64,000 bases of DNA, from NCBI GenBank assembly GCA_006176705.1, contig QRFJ01001028.1, forward strand, positions 636,136 to 700,135, in the 5' to 3' direction. The position numbers and the translations under genes are program-made. Below are positions 24,890 through 51,900 of this stretch, piece by piece. The first letter of the stretch is position 1; every line of letters starts with the position of its first letter. Source of the stretch: Cocos nucifera (lineage: Eukaryota > Streptophyta > Magnoliopsida > Arecales > Arecaceae). The notes under the pieces were generated by a model. The model worked only from the letters and a program-made list of their open reading frames with translations, was not told the DNA's origin and did no database searches.

Positions 24890-26588
24890 TGATTTTTGGT
24901 ACCCAAGTCATCTTGGGTCCATAGAAGTTAGTATTCAAAATTTTCTTTGGAATCTAAATTTGTTTAATTAAAATTTGGCTAATTCTTTTAAAATTATATT
25001 CAGAAATTTTATGGCCTACTTTGTTACATTTAAAACATGTAATTGAATGATTTTCAAGTGAAACTTTGCTAAACATGTTTTTGACAAATTTCTGTTTTCT
25101 CAATGAATTATAACTAATTCCCGCTTTATTAAAAACATCTTTTTGATTGTTTAATATTGCTTGAAGGTTTTATGATCCAAGTGTAAACTTTTCAAGCATG
25201 GATTTTAAATTTTCAATATCTTTTCTTAATTTTGCATTTTCTTCCAAAAGAAATTTTTTAGATTTTAAAAGCTTTTCTTTTTCTTTGACTAAGAATTTTT
25301 CAGATTTTGAAAGAATTTGTTTTTCGTCAACTAAAGTTTTCTTTTCTTCAACCAAATTCTCAAGCTCCTTATTCAACTTAACAAGTTCTTCAACTAAAGA
25401 TTTTTCATATTTAAGATACATTTCTTTATCTTTAGCCAAAGTATCCTTTTCTCTTAAAATATCTTCTTTTTCTAATAAGAGTTTACTCTTTTCATTAGCT
25501 AAAAGAAGATTAGATTTTTTGAGTTCCTTATTTTTCAACTTTAATTTCTTAAATCCATTCATTAAGTCGTTAAAGGCTTCAAATAATTCATCAAAAGAAA
25601 CTTCAGAAGAGTTCTCATTGTTTACCTCATTGTTGTGAGCCATCAAGCATAGATTTGTTTCTTCTTCACTTGAGGATGACTCTTCTTCATAATTTGAGCT
25701 CTTTTTTAGTAGGGGATAATCCTTTTTATGTTTTCTAAATTGATTCTTTTTTTCTTTTTCTCTTCTTGGTTCAGAATTTTTCTTCTTTCTCATAAATTTC
25801 ATGAACCTTCTTATAATCACCGCCATTTCTTCGTTATCTTCCGAATCCTCGATAAAGTCACTTGAACTTTCTTCAATGACCGATGACTTGAGTGCAAGAG
25901 TTGTCTTCTTCATCTTTTCCTCCTTCATGCTTTGATTTATATTGAGCTCATGTGTCATGAGCGATCTGATTAGCTCTTCCAAAGCAAGCTTGCTAAGATC
26001 CTTGGCTTCTTAGATTGCCGTTACTTTTGCTTTCCAAGACTTTGGTAGGGACCTAAGAATTTTGCATACAAGATCACTGTTAGAATAGTCTTTTCCAAGA
26101 CTTTTTAACTCATTTATAATTTTAGTAAACCTTATAAACATATCACTTATTATCTCATGAGGTTCCATTTTAAATAACTCATATTTATGAACCAACATAT
26201 TTATTTTAGATTCTTTGACTTGACTTATACCCTCATGGATTATTTCAAGTCTATCCCAAATCTTTTTTACAGATAAATATGTTGATATTCTATTGAATTT
26301 ATTATAATCTAATGCACCATATAAAATGTTAATAACTTTAGCATTTAATTGAGCTAGCCTTTTATCTTGCTCATTCCAATCTTTTTTAGGTTTAGGCACA
26401 CATAAATCATTAACAATCATTATGAGTGTGTAAGGATCATTAAGTATGATATTCTACATGTCATAATCTTATGCTTGAATAAAGATTCTCATTCTAGTTT
26501 TTCAATAAATGTAGTTGGTGCTATTGAAAAATGAAGGTCTAATGGTTGAGTGTCCCTCACTCAACAAAAAACCAAATGGGTCAGCCAT
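24890..26588 (-). pseudogene. SIRE/Maximus-type gag with coiled coil and damaged zinc knuckle
   Basis: The start is probably the Met at 26588 (MADPFGFLLSEGHS). The UBN2/DUF4219 gag core runs to about 26010 (VKKIWDRLEIIHEG, KILRSLPKSW). At 26007-26009 a TAA replaces an expected glutamine codon. The same frame then continues for 270 residues from 25982 to 25170 with a long Lys/Glu/Leu coiled coil. Around 25000-25080 is a knuckle, CFKCNKVGHKISEY, whose last cysteine has become tyrosine. It ends with MTWVPK near 24900. A few other stops lie between 26588 and 26420. Much of the protein frame survives despite old LTRs. Confidence 0.82.
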
Positions 26589-26639
26589 AAAATCTTTAGC
26601 TCTTTGACCGTTAGGTCAACAACTAATATTAGAGCATCC

Positions 26640-26651
26640 GCTCTGATACCA
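26640..26651 (-). promoter_or_regulatory. Primer-binding site of the gag-only element
   Basis: The minus strand reads TGGTATCAGAGC two bases inside the 5' LTR, the initiator tRNA-Met type shared by plant Copia elements. Confidence 0.88.
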
Positions 26652-26653
26652 CT

Positions 26654-28009
26654 TGTTGTCCAAGGATGGCTATCCAAGAGGGGGGTGAATTGGGTATTAC
26701 AAGAACTTTTTGACTAATGTGTAGATTTGAATGATTTAAACTAAGTGAAGTGCACACAATGAGTAATGAAATAAGCTTTGTAATTTGCAGTGAATGAAAG
26801 CAATAACGTAAAGAATACACAATCATAAACATACAAATTTTATAGTGGTTCGGTGCCAAACTTAGCACCTACGTCCACTTTCCAAGAATATCCCTTGGGA
26901 ATTCAACTATAATTCTCAACAAGAATTAAAGTTCGATTATTTTTCAGGCTTATAATCAAATTCAGTTGATTTTTTCTGGCTTACCAATCAAAATTATACA
27001 TGATTATTTTTTGGGCTCATAATCAATTCCGATTGGTTTTACCCATGGCTCACCAATCAAACCAATACAACGTCCAACTTGAGGCTTGGACCAACCCAAG
27101 TTTCTCATCCCAAGAAACTTAAAACAAAATGTAAAAAATATAATTTAAAATAAACTCTATAAAATCCAAAAGAAGAAAATCTGGATTGCTTTGCTTGTAG
27201 GGTTGATTTCTTCTCTTTAAATGCTTGAGAAAGTAGGAGATGATCTTCAATAATGATGGCCTAACTTCTCTCAGATTTGAGAATGTTGGAAGGACAAAGA
27301 ATGTCTGAAAATCACTCCTTTCTTACTCTTTTTAGCTCACTCTTCTTGCTTTCTTAATGGATACTCAATAAACTCTTTGGAAGCTTATTTTTATTGCTCT
27401 AAAGATTTTCTTATATATTCTTGAGACTATCCTCCACTTCTTTACATTTAAAAGATCTTCAGAATGAGTTCTAGCCATTATAGTTGAGAAAATAGCTGTT
27501 GGGAGTCGTTGTAGATAAAAAGTTAAAGTTCTGAAAAACTAGCCATTACAGTTACTAGATCGGCTCAGTTTTTTAGTGGGTCGGCTCAGTATCGGTTTAC
27601 TTCAAAAATCAGCTTTCTATTTTTCTATTTTCTGAGATTGGGCCGTCTAAATTTTTTATTAAGCTGACTAAGTACTGAGCCAGCTCAGTTTTTCACTGGA
27701 TCATCTAAGTTTTTAGCCTTCAATAATTCTGCATATTTTTCTGTATGAATGGCTTTTTGTCTTCAACTTTTAAGGACTTTTTCACCTTGATTTTTATGGT
27801 CTTTCCCACCATTGAGGCTTTCTTGAGCTTTATTTATGCATTTGAAATTATTCTTTTCTTTGATTTTTTTTTTGTGAAATTTTTTTTTCTATGGATAATT
27901 TCTTCATTTTAAGCACTTGAAAAGTCCTACACATATTCTTGAAACACATGATTAAATACATAATATACTCAAGGTTTGGCAATCATCAAAATCAATCATG
28001 GGGTCAACA
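26654..28009 (-). repeat. 5' LTR of the gag-only element
   Basis: This 1356-bp LTR pairs with 21962-23331 and is flanked inside by the primer-binding site. Both LTRs carry the GGTGAATTGGGTATTACAAG segment near one end. Short ORFs recurring in the two copies are LTR sequence, not genes. Confidence 0.9.
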
Positions 28010-28014
28010 ACCTT
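28010..28014. repeat. Target-site duplication of the gag-only element (right copy, ACCTT)
   Basis: This pairs with 21957-21961. Both copies lie within the transposase frame of the Mutator-like element. Confidence 0.92.
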
Positions 28015-29730
28015 ATTGAAACTTTTGGATAGATTTGTATTCATTATTCCATACCCGCGTCTATCCGTGTCATGCACTAGCGACCATTTACTTGGATTAT
28101 CAAGTGAATTTCTTTGGAAGTATTGGAAGCAATTGGACCATGTTTTCTCAATGTGTTACATGCTGCGATCGAACTTTCAAGACTTGTTTTGCTCTGTAGT
28201 TTGATAAAAGTAAGCCAAAAATACCATATTATGGAATCGATTGTTTAGATTTACCTTTATATATCTCAGACACAATATATGATATCCATATAGTGTTGTC
28301 CACCCAATAAATTTATCTGAAATAGCAGCTAATATTCCCTTATACCGATTTGAGACTATGCCAATCTCCATTTGATCACGTATCATATAATAGTGCAAAT
28401 GCAATAAAAACTATGATCAGCTACCATGATTCTCGCCTTCATAAATAGCAAATGCTAGAGGATAGTTACTCCCATTTCCAATCCTCCCCACGGCTATCTT
28501 CAGTGTATCCTTATATCGGTCGTATATGTACATTACATTAATATTAATCAATGGGCCGTAGAACTGGAAGCCCCGAATGCATGACCTGAATGCCTAAAAA
28601 ACTTTGTATGCCCGAAGATGCCAACTACAACTCTTAGACTATTTACAGACGATGCTCTATTTAATTTTATCTAACTCGATGATTTTAAAAGGATGGTGGG
28701 TGCGAATGACATATTATTTCATAGCACATTGGACTTTCTTCTTTAACCTGAATATCATTCTCTTTTTTAACTCCTCATTCCCACCAAAGAATGAATATTC
28801 TGGCAATGCTCCATGGGATGTGGCCTCATTATCGTCGGATGCATCAATTAGTCTGAATTCAGGATAAGAGGTGCCTCATGTGGTAGGACATCCTCTTCTG
28901 CACTAGACTCCCTACTATCACTACCATAAGACTCTGCATCATCCGTATGATTAGGATCATAACTAGCAATAGCTTCATTTTTAAATAAAGTTGCAAAATC
29001 GGCCATTGCGATTTTCAATCCTCCAAGTTTGGCATATGTTGTATGTGCCTGATTAACTGGTGCAGGATTGTAAGATTCATGCTCTATATGCTCTACGGTA
29101 GTTGACACGTAACTAGGACTAGCCCCCATATCATCAAATGCGGTATTATATGGATATTGATATGCAGCATTTACCCTACTATTAACTAAGGACTCTTGGT
29201 TACCGATACTACCGATTCACCAACGGTACATACAGGGGTGCCTCGATACTCATACCTAGGTTTATCAGCCATTGGAGCTGTATTAGGTAGAGATCTCTCC
29301 ATTCCCAACTGCACAAGTAAGGCGGATATAGTCTGAGACTCACTCATGCTATTCACCACTGCTCGAAACTCCTATTGCTGTCGGCTCAATGAAAATCTTA
29401 ACCACTAAAAAAACTCCTATGATGGGATGTCCAAGACGATGTTCATGTTCTGATCATCTTTAATAGGTACATCAAAATATTGTAGAACATCATTAATCGA
29501 AAATTTACATACTAAAGAAACTCTATAGTGATTGGAGTTCTATCCAGTGACAGCATAGTAGACTCGTACAAGTTCTTGGTATGTTGTATTACGATCTACC
29601 ATAGTCATCTAGGTCCTTCCACCATCATAATATGTACCGTCAACATCATGACTGATTCGTACATCCCAATAGAAGATAATAGTGACACGACTTGGATCTA
29701 TTTTATTGAAAATTTTTATGAAAAGTAATT
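28015..29730 (-). pseudogene. Mutator-like transposase (MURA type), N-terminal and core part
   Basis: The N-terminal domain begins near 29,730 and includes SHDVDGTYYDGGRT, NTTYQELVRVYYAVTG and VLQYFDVPIKDD. A variable linker follows (28848-29129). The MuDR domain (EYSFFGGNEELKKRM, FKIIELDK, SCSWHLRA) and the MULE core (FQFYGPL, YDRYKDTLKIAVGRIGNG, YPLAFAIYEGEN, YHILCLRYIK) end in HDTDRRGYGIMNTN at 28,030. The aspartate expected in the VDGT block is missing (NVMYIYDR here) and the LISDRH aspartate is Asn (IVSNRYKG). Together with several stops this means the transposase is dead. It continues at 21956 beyond the LTR-element insertion. Confidence 0.8.
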
Positions 29731-29740
29731 GCATGAACAT

Positions 29741-30282
29741 ATGAATATATGTTTACTAGGAGAAAGTACTAACATGATAAATGCATCATATCAAAAACTA
29801 ATAAGGGCCGAAAGAAATTTCAGCAGTATTTCTCCTTAGTTCTCCCCACATGGCTAAAGATGTGAGGAGAACTAAAGAAAAATACTATCTGAAAATTTTT
29901 TCGAACCCTTTGTATATCATTTAATTACTGTAATTACCTATAGAATCAATTGTAATTCTCAAACTGTCCAAACTAGATAATCAAGTGACCAATGTATATA
30001 ATTCTTTTATTCATACAAATATATATAAATATATGGATGTGGTAAAATATGTACATTAATCAAAAAATGGGTCTACGATTCTATGCAATGCAAAATTTTT
30101 AAAAACAAGCAACTAGATATATGCATCAAACATCTTAACAATACTTAAAATTTCAAGTTATCTAATTGCCACCTAGACATTCACCTTAGTTAAATAATGT
30201 ATATTGCATTCTATATTTAAATAATAATATAAAAAAATAAAAAATAAAAAAATCAAGAAGGAGGAAGAAATTATATATCAGT
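29741..30282. other. AT-rich upstream flank of the Mutator-like transposase
   Basis: No coding segment is supported. By position it would hold the promoter and 5' end of the Mutator-like element, but no terminal inverted repeat could be recognised. Confidence 0.45.
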
Positions 30283-30965
30283 CAATGTGACAACTGGAGG
30301 GTGGGGCAACATGCCTGAGACTGTTGAGAGGAGGGAGGGGCATCGGGGACCGCCGAGAGGAGGGAGGGGTGGTGGTACGTCGGGGAGGAGGAAGGGCGGG
30401 AGGGTAGGGGTTGGGGGGCGGGCCAAGTGGAAGGAGGGGGCACTAGGGACCGCCGAGAGGAGGAGGGAGGGGGGCGAGGGGTTCCGGGGATTATCGAGAG
30501 GAGGAAGGGGCGGCGGTATGCTGGGGAGGAGGAGAGAGGGGGGTTCTCGCATCGAGGATTGGGAGGAGGTTGGGGGGTGTGCTAGGAGGGGTGGAGCAAG
30601 GTTGGGGGTGTGCGCGGGGAGGCAACGGGCCGACAGGAGGAGGGAGGGGCGCCGCGAATTGAGAGGAAGAGGGAGGGGGTTCTCGCATCGGGGACTTGAG
30701 AGGGAGGTTGCGGGGGTGCACGGGGAAGGACAACGAGCCAAGAGTAGGAGGAAGGCGCACTGTAGATTGAGAGAGAGAGAGAGGGAGGAGGAAGGGAGGT
30801 CCCACATTGAGGACCGAGAGGGAGAGGAAGGGGGAGGAGGTGTCTCGCGCCAGACTGAGACAGAGAGGGAGGGGGGGTCTCATGCTGGGACCGAGAGGGA
30901 GGTTGAGGGGGTGCACGGGGAAGGGTGGTAGGGATCGAGAGGGATCGGAAGGGATAGGAGAGTAA
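30283..30965. repeat. Second G-rich, purine-skewed minisatellite block
   Basis: The plus strand is again almost all G/A, with repeated GACCGCCGAGAGGAGG (near 30,348 and 30,447) and ATTATCGAGAGGAGG (near 30,489), plus a GAGA run near 30,768-30,786. Unit spacing is about 40-100 bp and irregular. It is G-rich on the same strand as 18120-18770, so the two blocks are in direct orientation. ORFs spanning it on both strands are compositional. Confidence 0.72.
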
Positions 30966-31599
30966 AGATAGGGGGTTTAGGATTTTTTTTTCTAAATCAC
31001 AATTAAGTCGCTCTATGATAGGGCGACTTATAGAACTGCCCTACTATAGGACAGGTCTCTTACTTGAAACTCATCTGGCAATGAAAAAATTACTTTTCAA
31101 AAATTGCTCTTTTAAAGGACGACTTATTTTTGCTCGTTACCACGTCATCAACGGTGGGTTGCTGAGTTAGTAAATAAAATCATCCTTTTAAAGAAGAAAT
31201 TATAAGGTATACTCATTCTATCATAGGCAAAGCCAATGAAAAGCTCATACATCAGTTGATTGCTTATTAATTATTAATCTTGATTTATCATGATTAATTA
31301 TGAAGTAAAAAGCAGTCAATCAAAATTTATAAAAGACTTTATTTATGGTAAAATGAGTCTACCCAAAAATTTTTTAAATCAAAGAACGATTATGTTTCGA
31401 TAATATTTTCATAAATAATTTAAAAAAAATATTATTTTTATAATTTTTTTAAAATTAAACATTAATTTGATAAAATTATTGAAAGAATTAGAAGGTGTAC
31501 TTAAAAATATATTTTATAATAAAATATTATAAAAAAATCACTAGAGCCAAATCCTATCAATTTATATCAACTGAGACGATAATATTATCGAGATTTTTT
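30966..31599. other. AT-rich upstream region of the RAD4 gene
   Basis: No coding region is seen. A small inverted repeat, AAGTCGC ... GCGACTT with an 11-base loop, lies at 31005-31029. The part after 31,250 is strongly AT-rich. It may contain the distal promoter of the RAD4 gene or the tail of a mobile element. Confidence 0.4.
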
Positions 31600-32078
31600 T
31601 CCGAATCTCAGCGCGCATCGCGGGAGACCGAAGTGGTTGCAAAGAATGCCAATAATATACCCATCGGGGCTCCCGCGCGGCGCGTCCAGGAAACCCTCTT
31701 TCCCCTGGTCCCCTCTATTGTCGACAGGAAGAAAGGCGAAGAGAAGGCATGCGAACCAGAAGCCAATCCAAACGTGAAGGAAGCTCCCCGGGTTCGTTCT
31801 TCCTAACCCTTTCTCTTTAGTCACTCTCTCTTCCATTGATCCAAACAAAATCCTAAAAAATCGACGCTTTTCTGTGTTTCCTCCCAAAAGCTCCACGCGA
31901 TTCAGAGCCTCAGACCAGTATCGCACATGGATCACGCCGTGGAAAAGGTCCGTATTGATTCTAGTTTGTATCCTTTCCGATTTATTATTTTTTGATTCAC
32001 GAAAGAAGCCTCTATTCTGATACCTTTTGATTGGTTTTGATGTTTCCGGGTGCCCTCGCCGCCATCTCAGTGGAGGCC
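31600..32078 (+). promoter_or_regulatory. Probable core promoter and 5' leader of the RAD4/XPC gene
   Basis: Base composition turns abruptly GC-rich at about 31,605 after a long AT-rich stretch, as at plant gene starts. An upstream ATG at 31928 is followed by a possible donor (AAG/GTCCGT at 31949), and a good acceptor (CCATCTCAG) ends at 32070. The leader may therefore contain an intron. No clear TATA box was identified. Confidence 0.45.
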
Positions 32079-47289
<15,211 letters not shown>

Positions 47290-48914
47290 CACTATATTCT
47301 TACACATGTTACTCTACCATGTTTTCCTATTGAGAATGTATGGTATATCTATATCTTATATGTATGATATATCCGTATATCTTTGTTGTTCCACTTTCTC
47401 CTTTGGTCGACCTGATATAACCTCTTACTATAATGCATGAGCAACCAGCCTTAACCCATTGTTGAAGTTGGCTTATACATGGCTTCAGCTTCCGTGGTTG
47501 ATTCATGTCATCAGAAATATCAATAGCTTATTAGGACTGCTTTGATCGCTTTTATTCATTTGTTACATGATTTGTGGACTGGATTGGCTTGTTAGGGAAT
47601 CCTAGGGAAATGAAAGGAACTCATTGTTCCCCTAGTCGTTGGGATGCCAAATGTGCCAAAAAAGATGATTTTTAGCTATCCATGAAATGATCCCTCGGTG
47701 GCATCCTTCCTCGCATGATGGGTGCTATAAATTTTTGTGGGATTCTCAGGAATAGAAAATATTATGGACAACCTTAAAATTACGAAGGTCTCGGAATAAC
47801 GTTGGTAGCCCTTTATCTCTTTTCTTTGCATCCGGAGCGACTGCTTTTGCCAATCCAGGACAAGATAATCTTTATTGTTCAACTAATGATGCTATTAATT
47901 GATTATAATTTTTATTTAACAATGATTGCAATTTTTTATTTTCAAAAATACTCTTTAAAGTGACAAAGGAAAGCAACCGTTCATCGAAAAAGAACAATTG
48001 AATTATAATTATCCTTCAAGTGCTGATGGATCAGATCGGTTATCAACAGACTATCGTCTTGATTATAAAAAATCATATGGTAGAAGAGACTATTCCGAGG
48101 GTGGGTCTAGCATTGCAAATATCAAAATACAATTTCAACCATCCCCCCCGAATCTTAAAGTCAAAGTTTGTACATAAATGATCAGAAGTATTCTCATTTT
48201 TCAACTGGAAATTGTTTGCTCCTAGTTGCCTGACTAAGAACATTCTTGCAGCTGAGAAGAATTTGTCAATCAATTAAGGACAACAGGACATCAAGCCTAC
48301 CGCTCGATCTCAACATAACCATGATTGCATGCAATGTGTTGAACCATATCTAAGAATCAAGTCAATGAACAACCATTTGCTATGCTCAAAAATATTTTTT
48401 TATCAAAAAGTACAGAATAACAAAACAAACCACTCCAAGCCTCCCACATTAACTTGCTTTCTAGGAATGCATCACGCAAAGGTTTTGCACCTAATGATAA
48501 TCTTCACTTTGCTTCTAGACTAAAAATGCTGAAGGACGGACCAGGAAGGTAAAGACTTGATCCTTCTTTTTGGCTCGTAATTTGATCCTGTTTTTCCAGG
48601 AATCGAAAATTAGCAGGAAGATGAACATAGAAAATAGTTTCTGTGCCAGAAATATATGGATGCTCCTATATAAGCAGAAAACAGGACATTTAACTGGGGC
48701 ATTTTTTGCCCACTACAAATCAACATGGCGAGTTTACATATTACACATATACAACTAAACAATACAGCTTTTTTCTGAAGACAGATGTTCTCTTCCCATG
48801 ATGATCTTGTGCACCTCACAAAATGAAAATAAGCTATATCATGGCAATATCAGCCAGCTGTTCCAAAAATCGGACCATTTAATTGAAATACTTACACTTG
48901 GTACTTGTTCAACA
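47290..48914. other. Intergenic region between two convergent genes
   Basis: It separates the RAD4 stop codon from the stop codon of the LON-domain gene on the opposite strand, so it holds both 3' UTRs. No further gene, RNA or mobile element was recognised, and no canonical AATAAA was tied to either gene with confidence. Confidence 0.7.
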
Positions 48915-51900
48915 CTAGGTTCCCAAAGATTGAATAGCAAGCTTGGCTGCAACCATGTTAATGGTTTCTTTAGTGAACTTAATTCCATTGCATAACCGTT
49001 CTACAGTGTCTCTTGAATCCATTGCTCGTAGCTTTTCACTTTGCAAAGCTAGTAATTCTGAATCTGACATTCCTAAAACATGGAAAATCTTGAAGCAGTA
49101 AATTTGGCATGATGAGAAAATAATTGATTACACCTTAGTTACAGAAGAAATAAAACAAAGTAACAAATTCTTGCTTTAAAGAATATATACAATCAAAAGG
49201 TCGTCTCAGAGTCATCAGGTGCTGTATCAAACAATAAAAGAAACAATAAAAAATTTCATTCACAGATGCAGAAGTAAATGAACATTACTTTGTGTTATGA
49301 GCATTAAAAAAGAAGGATTCTTGAAGATATACACCGTCTTAAATTACTAATGACAAATGAACCGAACCAGCTGTTTAAAGGCGGACAAGTCAGCCACATC
49401 CACTATATAGTCCCGCATGCATCACACTGAACCATCAACACTGAAACGTATGTCAGTGATACTGATGATAAGTGGACAAAAAAATCAAAATACAAATCTA
49501 GACTCATGCTGCCTCACACTTTCAACATCTACTAGCCAAACCCTTGGTCAATGTTTCCAGTCTGCTTAGAGGCAGGAGGAGGACAGTTTTCAAAAAATGA
49601 AATATTGGACACACACACACACACACACATACATATACATAGCTCCTGCATGCCAGTGCATAATATTAGCATTATCATGTTCTTTTCAACATTTACTATA
49701 GGACAAAACTATTAGGTTGTTAGACAGGCTTCCCAAAATTAACATGATAATAGAAGAGATTTTTTCTGCAACCTTAATTGTTGACCTAAAGATTATCATC
49801 ATGATATATGAGGATGATGGGAAACTCTATATGAAATAATAAAAACAGATGGAATAACGAAACATGAAAACATATGTATCTAAGGAAAAGATCACAGTTT
49901 AAATTCATTCAGCACCCTAATTGCACTTAGTTTTTTAATTAGTGAATACCTAACAAAGCTTCCAATCATCCAATGAGTCTAATTAACATTTTCCAGGTAA
50001 TGAGTTTCGCATACAGGGCTATAGCAAGTCAAGAAGTACCCGCTAACATTTATTTAGAAAATCCATCCACTTGAACAATTAAGCATGTATTTGTTGGGTC
50101 ATTTGTAATTAAATTGCATTTCTTATATTGTAACCTTCTATATTCATTGCTCAATCTCATCTTGCTCTCATTTTGGTTTTGCAAAATGGCAACCATGATT
50201 TGACCCATGCAAGTGATAGGTCTGAGATATGTTTAGTAGGCATTGTTTTGTTCTTGACCAATTTTAATATCTAAATATTTGCTTATTTATAATTTTATTT
50301 ACTTAGGTACAAAGATATAAAGTACAAGAGGGTTGCTATGTGTTGTTGCAAAATCTGGTTGACGCCGAATCGGACTGGAGTCGAGGAAGACGAGGTTGCC
50401 GCCGGTGACCTGCAAAACAAAGTTCCGTCTGGAATCGGTGGTGGTCGCTCCGGCAGGATCCTCCGATGATTAAGTCAGCTCTTCTGGCCAACAGAAATGG
50501 AGTGCTTAGGAAAAAGTTCGGCAAAGTTTCGAAAAAGAGAAGAGAGCTTAGAGAGAACGTATCTAAAGGGTCCCTTTTTATAGATGGAGCCTGTGGCGGA
50601 TTGATAGTGACAGCTGCAGCCGTCTGGTAGCGGGCCGCTCGAGGCCTGGTGGAGTCTGTCACGGAGGGGGGTGCCGCCTGTAGCAGACTGATGGCGACAG
50701 CCATAGCTGTCCGGTACTGCGCCACTCGGGACCATGTGGAGTTCGGTACAGAGAGAAATAGGTGTCATCAGACTGATAGTGACCGTTCGTTGAGATTCAA
50801 TAATCGAAGTTCGGAGGAAGCGGGCGTTGGTCGATGAAGAGCTTCGATATACATCAATTCCAGAGGAGTTCGGACTTTTAAGGGGGATACGGCTAGAGGG
50901 AAGATCCGGAAGGAATTCGGCTCTTGGAGGAGTCCGGATGGAGGAGTCCAGAAGGAGTTCGACTCATGGAGAAACTTGACTGAAAGAGAGATCCGGAAGA
51001 AGTTTAGCTCCTGTAAAAGTTCGATTGAAGGAAAGGAGTTTGGCCGCTGGAGGAGTTCGGCTGGGGCTCAGCCGCTGAGGAGTTCGGCCGGCTGAAGGAG
51101 TTCGGCTAAGGTTTGGCCGCTGGAGGAGTTCGACTGGGATCCGACCGCTGGAGGAGAATTTTCGATCAAAGCTCTTTCATGATTGCCAATTGCGTTAGGC
51201 CAAGCATCAGATTGGATTTCGGTGGGAACGGGGTTTATCCCCAACAATAGTTCCCCCTACTCCCGAGTTCGAAATTCGAAGGAAGAGAGTACAAAAAAGG
51301 CGACTACCGAAATCCTCTTCAAGGCTCTGAATTAGTTCAGATTGAAGCGCGGGGGAGATCTTATCTCCAGCCAAGGTTGACATTGAAGCTCGGGGAAGAT
51401 CTTATCTTCAGCCGAGGTTGAGGTTGAGGTTGAAGTTGAAGTTGAAGTTAAAGCTCAGGGTAGATCTTGTCTCCAGTCGAGATTGACGTTGAAGTTGAAG
51501 CTCGGGGGAGATCTTGTCTCCAACCGAAGTTGAAGGAGATTTTACCTCCTGTTGACGTAGGCTTTGAAGCTCGGGGAAGATCTTATTTTCACCCAAGGTT
51601 GAAGGAGATCTTATCTCCTTTTGACGAAGAAGTTGAAGCTCGGGGAGATCTTATCTTCAGCCGAGGTTGACATTGAAGTTGAAGCTCGGAGGAGATCTTA
51701 TCTCCAACCGAGGTTGAAGGAGATCTTATCTTTCTGTTAACGTAGACTTTGAAGCTCGGGAGAGATCTTATCTCCAGTTGAGGTTGAAGAAGATCTTATC
51801 TCTTATTGACGTAGACTTTGAAGCTCGGAGAAGATCTTATCTTCAGTCGAGGTTGAAGGAGATCTTATCTCCTTTTGACATAGAAACTCGGAGGAGATCT

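Larger units (their letters stand above)
21962..28009 (-). mobile_element. Non-autonomous gag-only Copia-type LTR retrotransposon (SIRE/Maximus-like)
   Basis: A 6.05 kb element with LTRs of 1370 and 1356 bp, ACCTT duplications, an initiator-tRNA-Met primer-binding site and a purine tract. It codes only for gag. The sequence jumps from the end of gag (the MTWVPK segment that lies just before the protease in SIRE-type elements) to AT-rich non-coding DNA. Protease, integrase, reverse transcriptase and RNase H are all absent. By eye the LTRs differ by about 9-10% in the first 200 bases, so the insertion is much older than the Copia element at 3429-13853. Such elements need enzymes from relatives to move. 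Confidence 0.88.
18950..29740 (-). mobile_element. Mutator-like element carrying MURA transposase and a plant mobile domain ORF
   Basis: The minus strand encodes a MURA-type transposase (29,730 to 28,015, then 21,956 to 21,310) and, about 290 bp further on, an aminotransferase-like plant mobile domain (PMD) ORF (21,025 to about 18,950). The transposase is cut by the gag-only LTR element at 21962-28009. Removing one copy of the ACCTT duplication restores one continuous transposase frame across the cut. Both ORFs carry stops. Terminal inverted repeats and a 9-bp target duplication were not found, so the outer limits are uncertain. Confidence 0.75.

Noticed and set aside
25198..25638. Plus-strand 146-codon Ser/Phe-rich ORF
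   Set aside because: It is the mirror of the Lys/Glu-rich gag coiled coil on the minus strand.
30287..30931. 214-codon ORF in the G-rich block, and long ORFs on the opposite strand
   Set aside because: Long open frames on both strands of a purine-skewed repeat come from composition; the peptides are low-complexity Gly/Arg or Pro/Ser.
18120..30965. The two G-rich blocks as terminal inverted repeats of the Mutator-like element
   Set aside because: Both are G-rich on the plus strand, so they are in direct orientation.
31928..31948. ATG at 31928 as the RAD4 start
   Set aside because: Either unspliced or joined to 32071 it runs out of frame with exon 2 and stops. The ATG at 32079 has good context and stays in frame through all 13 exons.
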